Origin: Mnemiopsis leidyi
Taxonomy: Eukaryota; Ctenophora; Tentaculata; Lobata; Bolinopsidae
Assembly: GCA_000226015.1 (NCBI GenBank)
Contig: JH152660.1
Coordinates: forward strand, 6,490-40,322
Direction of reading: 5' to 3'
DNA: 33,833 nt
A program made the translations under genes and the position numbers. Below are positions 24,321 through 33,833 of the stretch, one piece after another. How positions within the stretch are numbered: the first letter of the stretch is position 1; each line of letters starts with the position of its first letter. Under the pieces are notes generated by a model. That model was given only the letters and a program-made list of their open reading frames with translations. It did no database searches and had not been told where the DNA came from.

Positions 24321-26262
24321 GCCCTGTCCCTGGTCCCTGATTGACCGCAGGATGTTATTAAGGTAATTGCTTGTGTTTGGTGTTTATCCGAGAGGTATGG
24401 CGGCCCCTTAAGTTGTTTACTTTGTAAAGCCCTCGTCATTAATTAGAAATCCGGGGGCATGCGAGCCTTGTTTCTCACGCTCCTTACCAATCGTTAACCT
24501 GCGCTTCAACCAGCCAGTTTACCAACTTTAAACAGTTCTCTAGCAGTTACCTCTCCCTCTGCTCGTTTGGAAGGTATTCTCCTACTCTCAGTCTCTCTCT
24601 CTCGCTCTCATGTGGCCAACTGTGTTTGACAACACCTTGTTCTCAAGCAAGACCCAATCCAAATTATCGTTTGACAAGTTTGGTAATTACCTTGTCACAC
24701 GTGCCTTTGATCGTATCTTGTGGCTGTTAAGAAGATATCCATGTTTTGATCTATTCTTCGCGATTTTAATCTTGACCATTAATCGAATGCCGTGCTGCTT
24801 TATTAACTTATGATTGCTGTTTTGCACGAGGTTTGTGGTATTTATCGAAGTAGACGTAAACCTCCTTTGGGTTCGGTCACCTGAATGTCGGAATTTAACG
24901 TCGTGTTTTTATATTTTTCTGTGTAAGTTATCTTAAGTTGTACTTGCCTCTCCTCACTTTGATTGTAGCTTTAATTAAGGGTTCAGGGTCCGGACATCTT
25001 GCGTAAGGCTAAAGGAGGTTGAGATGGCGTAAGGCAAACCTGTGCGGATTAATGGACATAAGTGTATTGTGGATTAATATTTACGCTATCATTTTGGTAT
25101 CGTGTAGTATTATTGTAAGAAAATATTCTTGTAAGCAAACGGAAATCTTGGGTTTACCGGCCGAAAATTCGTCAGTTTTTTTATGTTAAAGAATTTTGTC
25201 TACTCGACTAAATACCCGTCCTGAGACCTGGCCCTACTTTCTCGCTTGTTGTTCAATTTTTGCCGTTCAAATATTGTAACCTACGTGTCATAATCATTGC
25301 AATTCATTCCCAGTCCCCGCTGCTACTTCTTTTGTCATTTAGCTCATACTCTTCTACTCAAGTTCTTTTTCGTTAAGTTATAATTTTAAACCGCGGGAAA
25401 CTGTGCTTGCAACGTAGTTGTGGTTACTCAAAGTTATCCCAACATTCATGTTATCAGATATCTAAGATTAATAGATCCTAGTATCCTAATGCTTTAGAAT
25501 ATTAATCATATTAATGCAAGGCGATTTCTCATGAAGAAAGTCAGACTTCTTAGATTCATCATTTTTTGTTTACTTTGCTCCGGTTTATGGAAGCTGGTTA
25601 CCGCGCGATTTATCATTTTAACCCTCAATCAGATTTGTCTGTTACTCTCTCATTCTTAAGTGATTAAATTTTCTTTCAAGTTTTTAGTTAACAATAGAAC
25701 TATAGAACTATGGAAATGTGTCTGTTTTAGCCTGAGTGGCCGCACGGTCTTAATTTTTTCGAGTCGGCCAGGGTTTCTGATATGCTCTGACTCATCTGGT
25801 CGAATGTTTCCTTTTTTTACTTGATTTTATGATTACTCGGTAATGGACATTGTCAAATGTTAATTAATTGAGTCATACCCCATGTTGTGTATTGTAGAGG
25901 TACGGCTCAAATAGGCACGTGTTATTTTATCCTCGTATAATCATTTAGTTTGTTAAGCGCTGAAGCATTTTGCAGTGACTATGGTCTTATTGAAAAGAAA
26001 CTTTTCCCATTTGACATGAAACATTCAAAATCGATGTTTGATCTCATTCTTAAACCTTTCAATATTCACGCAGTTGCCACGATAAAATCATTCACATTTT
26101 CTAATGGCGAATTTATTGCATTCATGAAATTATATCTTTCTGATTATCTCCCGCGTGGTGAAAGTATTTTTCAATCTGCGGTAAGCAATAAGCCTCACGA
26201 AAAAAGTTAGCTATATATCATAAATTTATGCCAGTTTCGAAACTAACCATAACTTTACCTAG
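24321..26262. other. region upstream of the homeobox gene
   Basis: AT-rich with a (TC)n tract near 24590-24610 and CACGTG at about 24700 and 25917. It should contain the 5' UTR exon or intron of the homeobox gene, because the first coding exon starts directly after a splice acceptor. No further coding exon in frame was found. Confidence 0.5.
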
Positions 26263-29200
26263 ATGCACATGGAGACCACAATGAAGACAGAGTTCGGTAA
26301 CTCCGAGTTGTCGACAATGGTCGACTCAACCGTCACTTCGGAGTGTGGGATACAGGCTGCTTCTGATACGGTTAGTGTGTGTCTGTTTCTGTGTGTCTGT
26401 GTCTGTGTCTGTGTGTCTGCGTGTGCAAATGCTGGCGTGTGCCGGATGAGATTGATAACTTTGTATGATATAAATCTGTTTCATGCGGCGGATTGATTTG
26501 AGAGCTTCCTGATATCGCGATATCAGAGGCTCTATCAATTGTTTTACAGATCACCCATTGTCAGACATATAGTCGATTATCCCACTTGAAATTATGAAAT
26601 AATACCATCAGGCAATTTAGTATAGTACTTATAAGTATGTGTAAATTTAGATAGCGGAACAATTGCAGGCCAGTAAGTTAGGCCAATGTTTGTGGTCTAT
26701 TGAGCAAATTAGCCCGGTCTCCTTGGTCGCCTCCATTCCATTGTTCAACACAAACTTCATTAACAAACTGCCAAATAAAACATCCGTGTTTCCTTGGCCG
26801 GTTGTGGATCGGTAAAACATCGCAAAGCGCTAACCAGACGCAATTGTCAATATCCACCTACAGGGTCTAATATCCATCATCCCAGGTTTGTAGAGGAGCC
26901 CAAGTAACTCCTCTCACGAGAGATGCAGGATGCCAATACGAGGATGCTCCAGTTCCCATGACAACAGCCAGAATGTCCCTCTCAACGCCCCACATTATCA
27001 GACCCTCCCCGATCAAGCAGCGAGCTGAAAGCTCCTCGCCGCCCTCCTCTCAGAGCGACCAAGCTGCTTTCATGGCAGCCAAGGCTCTTCAGCAGCTGCA
27101 CCAGGTATAAAGCGACCCTTTATGTCTATGTGTGTGACTGTAGTGCTTGTTGACATGTTCAGCGGTAGACCTGTCTGTTTAGACGTTCTGGTTAATTAAT
27201 TTGTGATTTGTTTCTGGTTCCAGCTGTTTGCTACAGTGAAGAACATGACAAGATCACCCTTAATGACAAACGATGTGCGCGTGAATTTGACTTTCGATCT
27301 ACAAAAACGTCAAAATTTAATTTAACGGTACCTCGTCCATGACAAGATAATCGCTTTTCACAGAGACCCGTGATAAGATCATCGAAGCTATGTCACACTG
27401 ACAGACGCAATGACTTACAAACCAACAACCATCCAACGGGTCCAAATGAACTGACCAGACTGAACCTTTCTACCGCTTCGAATGGCGCTTTTTCACGGCC
27501 AGTGAAACGACTTTGCGAAGACAGGGAGAAAGTCCGTTTTGAAAATAGAGAGAAAAATCCACATAGAGAGAGGGGTGGTATATTGTTCGATCATCCAAAT
27601 AGAGATGTTGAATTGACGAGAAATAGTTTGGGTCAAGGGACGAGTGGGCCTGAAAAACGCGGGATGACAAAAGGTGGCGATTCTAGATCTGATTCCAATA
27701 GCAAGAACGGAGGAGCTTATGGCGAAATTTCTGACAACAGATCGCGTGCTGTCCAAAAATCAGCGGAAATGGGAAATGTGGACCTGAAATTTCCAGCCAG
27801 GGATGTCAATTCAACTTCTGACAACAACATAAAGACGAAACCTTTGATTCACTCCAGTAACAGTGCAGTTAAACCTTCTGAAACGGACCCGATTAGGACT
27901 CACCTGCTGGACACAAACAGGTTCTACAGGTCACACCTCTGGAGAGAAGTTCCTGCTAAAACAGGACCCTTCCGACCAGTCACACCCCGACACAGACAGG
28001 GACACAGAGACACAGACCACACGTCCTGGGACCATCACGGACCAACACCTCGACATATAGACAACAACAGAACAGACCGAGCGTTCCGCCCTGTGGCACC
28101 CCGGAGACAACGTTTTCATGACCCGAACTCGTATCCCCAGAGTCCACCCAGATGCAACAGTCTGATCAGCTCTCCCGAGTCCATCCTCCAGACACAGATC
28201 AAGGCTTTACAGTCGCAATCCCTTCATGAGAACGCCACTAACAAAGAACCTGGCACCGGGGACGCACTTAGGGGAATAGGTGAGTTGTTTAGAGGTTATA
28301 TCTGAACGTTCTTGGTTGATTTCTTATTTATCAAGACAAACTGGTTAACTAGCCAGGGATTGCTTAACTTTTAAGTTGTCCAAACTTAATAACATTTTTG
28401 AGGAGTTTAAATCAGCTGAAATTTCTAGGAATCTTTCTGGAGCTTGCTCATGATTGAAAATTAAACAGCTTATAGATCACTGAAACAGATTGTTAATGCA
28501 TCTAAAGTTGATTAAGTGATTTATAAACCAATCCCAGGTTACTTAGCTAGGAATGCGACTTAAAACGCCATTTTAAAATAGGTCTGTTCAGTATCCCGCT
28601 ACTCATCATTTAGATACTGTCACTTCACGGCCGGTTTACAAACGCTGTAAGAGACATATTTCAGGAGAGTGCAACGACTCTCTCATGACCCTGTTACAAC
28701 CAGGGCTGATGAACTCCCTTCCTCTCACGTCATATGCACTTCTTCTTGACGTGATAAACCGACAAAGCCTCAACTCAGCCTCTAACGCAAACCTGCTCAA
28801 CCAAATTAATCAGGTTATTTCTAGATTATATCATCTCGCTTCTTGATCAGATTTAAGCTTTCCCTTTAATCACGGGAATCTGAACTGAAGAATCCGATCA
28901 TGTACTGGAACTAAAAATGAAACTTACGTAGTCGATATTTTTATCCGAGGTTTAAACATACTCAAGCTGATCTAATAACACGTGACTTGTACAGTTGGCC
29001 AACAAGCAGACAAGTCGAGGACATTCCGTTGTGAGCTCGAACAGCGTCCTGAAGCCCACCCCGACCCTTCTCAACACGGGAGGACTTTGCTCTGCAAGTC
29101 TAGTTAGTTCCAGCCTGACCTCCAGCGCCCTGACCTCCAGCGCCCTGACCTCTGGTGCACTGCGGAACGGAGGGGTCCTGACTTCCACTACTCTGCCCTC

Positions 29201-31904
29201 TCCTCTTCTCGCCTCCTCCTCCCCTCCCGTCACTCTCCCTCATGTTGGAGGTACTGTGCAGATTCGCAATTCTTCTTGCATAACATAGTTTTCTCTCGAA
29301 TTTTGTACAATTATCATTGGTTCGAATTGTTGTGTTTCCAGGGAAATCAAAGTTCGCTAAACTCTGTATTTGCAGGATTTCTGAACGGAATAAACTACAT
29401 TCGAAGTGGGACGAGTCCTCCGGTAAACATTCCTACCATGTTGAACAGACATACCAACGTAAGCAGGGACTTTTTTACTGACTGTTTTCTGTTGGTGCAG
29501 ATATTTGTTCTCTTTTGTAACTCTCTTTTTTAACTTCTTTTGTAACTCATTTCTCGATTGATAAGGCGACTCTAAAGGTCGATTCTTATTGACATTGAAT
29601 TTGTTACAGGGGAAAAGAGGATTGGTAGATTCCTCCGTGAACAGAGATGTCGATATTGAGAGCTTGGTCGACAGTGTCATAGACGAGCACATGAATAACA
29701 AACCGGATTCCAACTCGACCGAACGTAAGTTTCACATCCTCCTCCCTCTCAACAATATTTTTCGATCTTTTTGTGATTTTGTTTAACTCCACTGGTGTTT
29801 CCAGTGATCTGCTCACAAAAAGGCTTATCAACTTTGTTGTAGGGCAGAACTTATCAAAAGTTCTTTTTTTCTAAACAGCTAAGAATAAAAGTTGCCCAAT
29901 GAAGGATTGCTGCAATAATTTTTAAATCTAAATGTTGAAGTAGCGGAGATGATGTCTCTCAATTATTTCGCATATATGTGACTATTTGATAGTATCCAAA
30001 CAATTTCCCGTGCATAAACTCTTTTCAATTGCTGTTCATTTTCCTAGCAAATAATTAAACTGATATTTAACGCGCATTTTAATTCAGTTGCTTGAATCAG
30101 TCGTATCCCAATCTAATTGGTGCAACTATTTGCGGTTGTGCATTGTCGTCCGTCAGATGGCTCAGTGATTGCTTGCGAGCAATAACCATCCAAAAGTCCC
30201 AGGCTCTTAGCGAATATAAACATACTCATTAAACGATTGGTATGCAGCAATTAGTCGCTCAATACTTGTTTGTATAGGACTCAGTCATCTTCCATAGTTA
30301 TCCAAACTGCTTTCTCATTGGTCCTCTCTTGTCAGTAGAAAGAGTTGAGATTGCCTGATTGGATTTAAGCAATCACATGGCAGAAAGTAATAAAACCCAG
30401 CTTGTTGATAAATAAGGGCTTCTTTTTATGATCCATATTATTACAACTTTTATTCGTCTAGTTAAGAAAAGCTCGAGCCGCTCAAATCGTTTTGAGAGAG
30501 TGGGGATATGAGTGGCGGGGAGGATACCTATGCCACTTAGCAAGATCGTCTCAAACAGATCAACTGAAATTCCGATAACTAATCTAATATAAACTAGTTC
30601 ATTTACGTCAAACGGCCCGCACGGATGCTGCCTAGGGCGAAAGTTGCCCTTTATTATTGCTTTAGTACCTCTAATGGTCATAGTTACGGCATTGTTAATT
30701 TGTTCTAAATAGTAGGACTGATAGTAGTATCGCACGCCCTGCAGTACATTAACAGATCTGGTGAAGGAATCACGTGTTCCATTAGGGGGAATTCTCGTCC
30801 ATCTGCCCAACCTGCGACCCGGCTAATTTGATATCTCCACTCCGGCCAAATAGATAAACGTGTTATATGCTGAATACTTATGATAGCTGCTAGCTTAACT
30901 GGGCTTAACTTTTAAGCCAAGGTAGCCGTGAGAATCTAAATAGTCGCGCTATTTTGGGAGCACTTAAAGTTGGATTAACTAGTTTTAAAAGCGGACCATA
31001 TTTCAGTAAACGATCACATGGGGGGTACAAAGACCTGCCTCTACAACCGCACCGAGCTTATGAATGGTGAGACTTCTTTCTCAGTTATTCAATTCAACTT
31101 TATGTTAGCTACTCATTTCTAAAATAAGTAGATAATATTAAGATTTCTAAAAAAACCTTGATGTTGAATTCAATTAATCATGTGTTAATGATATGAAAAT
31201 GTTAACATCAATTTTTTTAGATTACGAAATGACCCCTCCGTTCAAACGAAGGCGTCGCACCGTTTTCACAGAAAAGCAGCTGCAAGGCCTAGAGGAAGCT
31301 TACGGAAAATCCCAGTACCTAGATCGAGAATCGAGACTGGAACTGTGCAAGAAACTGTCTCTCAGTCTTCACACTGTGGTTTACTGGTTCCAAAACAAGC
31401 GAGCCATCAGCCGAAGACGAGGACAGCCGATGGATAACAACGGAGCGAACAGTAACAGTTCGTCCATCGAGAACATTCACGCGTACACCTCGGACAACGT
31501 GAAAAACATGAAAACATCACCACAGTTTAAACGTTCTCCGCCGCACTCACCCATACAATTCGTAAGTTTTATTCGTAATCCTGGAATACTACCTAATGAT
31601 ATAGGAACTGAGTATGAACACAGTTTAAATTGGTTATAATGGACTAGTCACGAGTTTTGTTAACCACTTACTACACTTCTTTAACTTCATACTGACCCAC
31701 CAGGGACATTACACCGCTACAAGCTCACCGATCAAGACAGGTTCTCGACCCCGGGTCAGTCCCTCTGCCCCCACTCTGCTGACCTCGCCTCCAACCGCCG
31801 GTCTGATGAGCTCCCCTCCTTCCTCCGTCATGTCCGCCACCCTGACTTCCGCCATCTCTAAAAACGTTCTGAGCATGAATCAGATGGTTGGAGCTACCAT
31901 ATGA
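26263..31904 (+). CDS. homeobox transcription factor, 11 coding exons
   Basis: Exons: 26263-26370, 26886-27104, 27224-27280, 27364-28279, 28665-28813, 28995-29250, 29376-29458, 29610-29724, 31007-31066, 31221-31561 and 31704-31904. They total 2,505 bases, or 834 residues plus TGA. Every junction is GT-AG and phase-consistent. The N-terminal two thirds is low-complexity: a Ser/Pro-rich exon 2 ending AAKALQQLHQ, a long polar exon 4 with a repeated FRPV-PR motif, a Leu/Asn-rich exon 5 (SLMTLLQPGLMNSLPL) and Ser/Thr repeats in exon 6. The homeodomain (residues about 663-722) has FTEKQLQGLEEAY and WFQNKRA. The tail is Ser/Pro/Thr-rich. The spacing is the standard 60 residues with no loop insertion. 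The QYL motif and QL-GLE resemble NK-like families such as Bsx and BarH, but identity is not certain. It should act in the nucleus as a DNA-binding regulator. Start: ATG at 26263 lies directly after an acceptor AG, so a 5' UTR intron or trans-splicing is likely. Confidence 0.85.
26371..26424 (+). repeat. TG-rich microsatellite at the first intron donor
   Basis: Runs of gtgtct and gtgt begin within the donor of homeobox exon 1 (gttagtgtgtgtctg) and continue for about 50 bases. The donor GT is therefore the first base pair of a series of GT dinucleotides. Confidence 0.85.
26492..26539. repeat. imperfect palindrome with perfect 16-bp core
   Basis: The core tgatatcgcgatatca (26510-26525) is a perfect palindrome. 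Flanking arms extend it to about 48 bp with small indels (attgat and agag on the left; ctct and atcaat on the right). It lies in the first coding intron of the homeobox gene. Confidence 0.8.
29115..29159 (+). repeat. 15-bp coding repeat, three copies
   Basis: The unit ctgacctccagcgcc occurs at 29115, 29130 and (diverged) 29145. It encodes LTSSA, LTSSA and LTSGA in frame in homeobox exon 6, so copy number can change without breaking the protein. Confidence 0.85.
29725..31006 (+). other. largest intron of the homeobox gene
   Basis: A 1.28-kb intron separates the exon ending NSTE from the exon beginning NDHMGG. A tRNA-like A-box and D-arm fragment (gctcagtgattgcttgcgagc) occurs near 30159 without a matching T-arm. 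The antisense open frame at 30373-30810 lies inside this intron. Confidence 0.7.
30373..30810 (-). CDS. unrecognised antisense open frame in homeobox intron, up to 145 codons
   Basis: On the minus strand a frame is open from just after a TAG near 30825 to TGA at 30373. The first codon of the interval is TTG; the first ATG is about 43 codons in. A possible acceptor gtcgcag lies just before 30811. Codon use is varied rather than AT-biased, and the peptide has hydrophobic stretches (YIRLVIGISVDLFETILLSG and VVIIWII) that could be membrane segments. No family is recognised. It may be a nested gene exon, an old mobile-element remnant or chance. Confidence 0.25.
   Translation of the reverse strand: MGRWTRIPPNGTRDSFTRSVNVLQGVRYYYQSYYLEQINNAVTMTIRGTKAIIKGNFRPRQHPCGPFDVNELVYIRLVIGISVDLFETILLSGIGILPATHIPTLSKRFERLELFLTRRIKVVIIWIIKRSPYLSTSWVLLLSAM
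31244..31423 (+). other. homeodomain, 60 residues
   Basis: Numbering by F8 and W48: R5, F8, L16, Y20, L26, L40, W48, F49, Q50, N51, K52, R53 and A54. The base-contacting N51, Q50 and R5 are all present, so binding to a TAAT-like core is expected. Odd points are Y at position 47 (normally I or V, a major-groove contact), K at 52 (normally R) and Y at 20 (normally F). An RRRR run forms the N-terminal arm. The whole domain is in one exon (31221-31561). Confidence 0.93.
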
Positions 31905-33833
31905 GCTGCACGGTGGTCCGGTGTTGTGTCTATCTGAGTCCCAAATGTCGTTGAGGTTGCTCAAGAAGAAAAGAAAGCAATGCGTTCTATGATCTATGTC
32001 TTAATGTTAACTTAATAACTGTTCGTCTCTGTAAAATTTTCTCTCCTATTGTGAATCGAAGAACATCTCTTCCATAAGTAAAGATCTGACTTGACGAAAA
32101 ATAATGAAGTAAAAAGACCGATGAGGTTGAAATTGATTTTTACCTTAATGACAAACTGTACATAGTACGTCCGTAACGATAGAATTTGAATTCAGTATTT
32201 CAACCTTGAACTTTACTTATGAAATTTTATTCGGCGACTGGTTATTTTAACGAATCAAGTAATGTGCCAAATTTAGTTATATTGTTTACAGATAATCATG
32301 CATTTTTGAATTTGATATCACGACAGATTATCAAATCGACCAATAATCAGCTACTTCCACGCTCCTCTGTTGGCGCGGCAATTTTTTGTTTAGCCGACTT
32401 GTGAGTCATGATCAACTTTGGTTTTACTCATTGTCATTAGGTGCTGTTATTTATATTCTACGGCCGAGTTTCTATTTTGTTCTATGAACTTGAGAAGTTT
32501 AGATTTGAGGAGTATTCTATTTCAAAGCAGTATTTGACGAATGACAACTCACTCAACTTTTGCTTGGTTTTTATTTTAAAATATTGTTTGAAGTGAACAT
32601 TTATGAATAATTGAGCTTTTCCTTTGTAGGCTTTTAAAACCTTTTCACTTTATCTAGTGGAGTTCGCTTATTGCACTTTAAATAAGTATACTAAATGCCA
32701 AATTAGCTGGATTTTTGTTCATTTGCTGAATCCGTGTTAAAGATTTGTTGCTCTTTGAGTAAAATCAAGAATTGTTTTTACGTTTCATATAATATAGCCA
32801 TAATTGATAATATTAATATGGCTGCCATATAATATCGGCACATACCACCAAAAAAAGTCCTCTTGCCTTGGCCCTAAACGAACTTCGAAAATGAAAGGCC
32901 TTAAAACTATTTAAATCTCAGTAAACTATAGGTAATTATATAATATTAAGTATAACTATAGGCAAAATTCAACGAATCTTTGTAACCAATGTAGAAGAAG
33001 GAGGAAATGTATAGTCAGTCAGTCGGGAAAGAATGTCAGTTTAACTACAAGCAGTGACAACTGTCCAGTTCTTTTTGTTGTTGAACTTATGTTGTATTTT
33101 TTGGACTTTAGGTTAATTAAGTGGTCCCAGGCTTTCGACTGGAGTTGCGGTGTTAAATCGATTTAACGACGCGTCAACGATCCACCTCCCACTTGATGTT
33201 GTAATTAACCATTTGTTGTAGGTTGTTTGCTTGAAGTAGGAGCTGAAGGAAAAAAATAGCATCAAGTGAATAAGACGAATAACAAGGGTGAAGGAGAAAT
33301 AAGAAAATATGATCGAAAAAGATAACTTGAGCTTCGATCTGTAAATCAAGATAACACGGGACACGTTCGCACAAATTCCTAATTTATAATTGATTCCTAA
33401 TCTGTTAAATTTCAATTACTAGTCGAGCAAGGACATAACGAGAAAAAACTTAGCATGAAATTCAGCCAGTTAAGATCAATGAGTATGACAATCACGGTAT
33501 AACGTTCTACTTCTAAGTTAAAGTGTATGTTATTGTAATACTTACAACTAATCATATTCATAATCATATGTTATTCGCGTTGCTTCTCAAACTCAAAAGC
33601 AAGCGACCGAGTTGACGGAGTGAAGGTTAATTGTTACCCCGGGCTAAAACGGAATATCACATTATTTTTTAAAGAGAACAGCCAAGAGACTCTCCCCGGT
33701 CAAAGGGAGCAACCAATTTATTGGTTTTTGGTAATTTATATCATTCTTTTTTAGCGCAATCGGGAATTTTGAACAATCAACCAAAAGTTCAACAGATTTT
33801 ACAACTTACGACAGTCATAAGACAAATTAGGAC
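31905..33833. other. 3' flank of the homeobox gene, AT-rich
   Basis: It should begin with the 3' UTR, but I see no unambiguous AATAAA soon after the stop. Open frames of 60-100 codons here are AT-rich and lack motifs. Nothing else is supported. Confidence 0.5.

Noticed and set aside
25950..26210. 86-codon frame just upstream of homeobox exon 1
   Set aside because: It starts with TTG, is AT-rich, and has no donor that joins in frame to 26263.
27863..28060. 65-codon plus-strand frame and its antisense neighbours within 27470-28119
   Set aside because: They are shadows of homeobox exon 4 in other frames.
28952..29233. 93-codon minus-strand frame with repeated VRALE-like peptides
   Set aside because: It is antisense to the LTSSA repeat in homeobox exon 6.
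30149..30210. TGGCTCAGTG A-box-like sequence suggesting a tRNA gene
   Set aside because: A D-arm can be drawn but there is no T-arm, anticodon arm or acceptor stem. At most it is a fragment.

Overview
The window is nuclear DNA from an animal. It has spliced genes with GT-AG introns, a homeobox gene, an extracellular sushi (CCP) domain gene and a UBR-type ubiquitin ligase. AT-rich introns and intergenic DNA surround GC-richer exons, as in many invertebrate genomes. The phylum cannot be fixed from the sequence. There is nothing bacterial, plasmid-like or CRISPR-like.

Layout. (1) Bases 1-235 are a 16-bp minisatellite, probably in an intron. (2) 803-5629 (+) is the 3' part of a UBR1/UBR2-family E3 ligase: two small exons and one very large exon with the RING and the C-terminal autoinhibitory domain. 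The UBR box and N-domain must lie left of the window. (3) 8163-10148 (-) holds five exons of a CCP gene, found by joining splice phases because the exons have no ATG-started frames. A possible last exon lies at 7259-7387. (4) About 10.5-26.2 kb is a long gene-poor stretch. It has repeats, a few uncertain open frames and a strong excess of CACGTG, often as TCACGTGAC and close to CCAAT boxes. (5) 26263-31904 (+) is an 11-exon homeobox gene that I could assemble with every splice phase consistent (834 codons plus stop). Its homeodomain is near the C-terminus, after a long low-complexity N-terminal part. (6) 31905-33833 is AT-rich with no gene I can support.

The three main genes do not look functionally linked: one acts in protein degradation, one is secreted or on the cell surface, and one is a transcription factor. 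The CACGTG/CCAAT-rich stretch lies upstream of both the homeobox gene (to its right) and the CCP gene (to its left). It could carry promoters or enhancers for either, or for unannotated transcripts. I found no clear new multi-gene system. The best leads are the CACGTG landscape, the divergent homeobox gene, the hidden CCP gene and a few long open frames in non-coding DNA.
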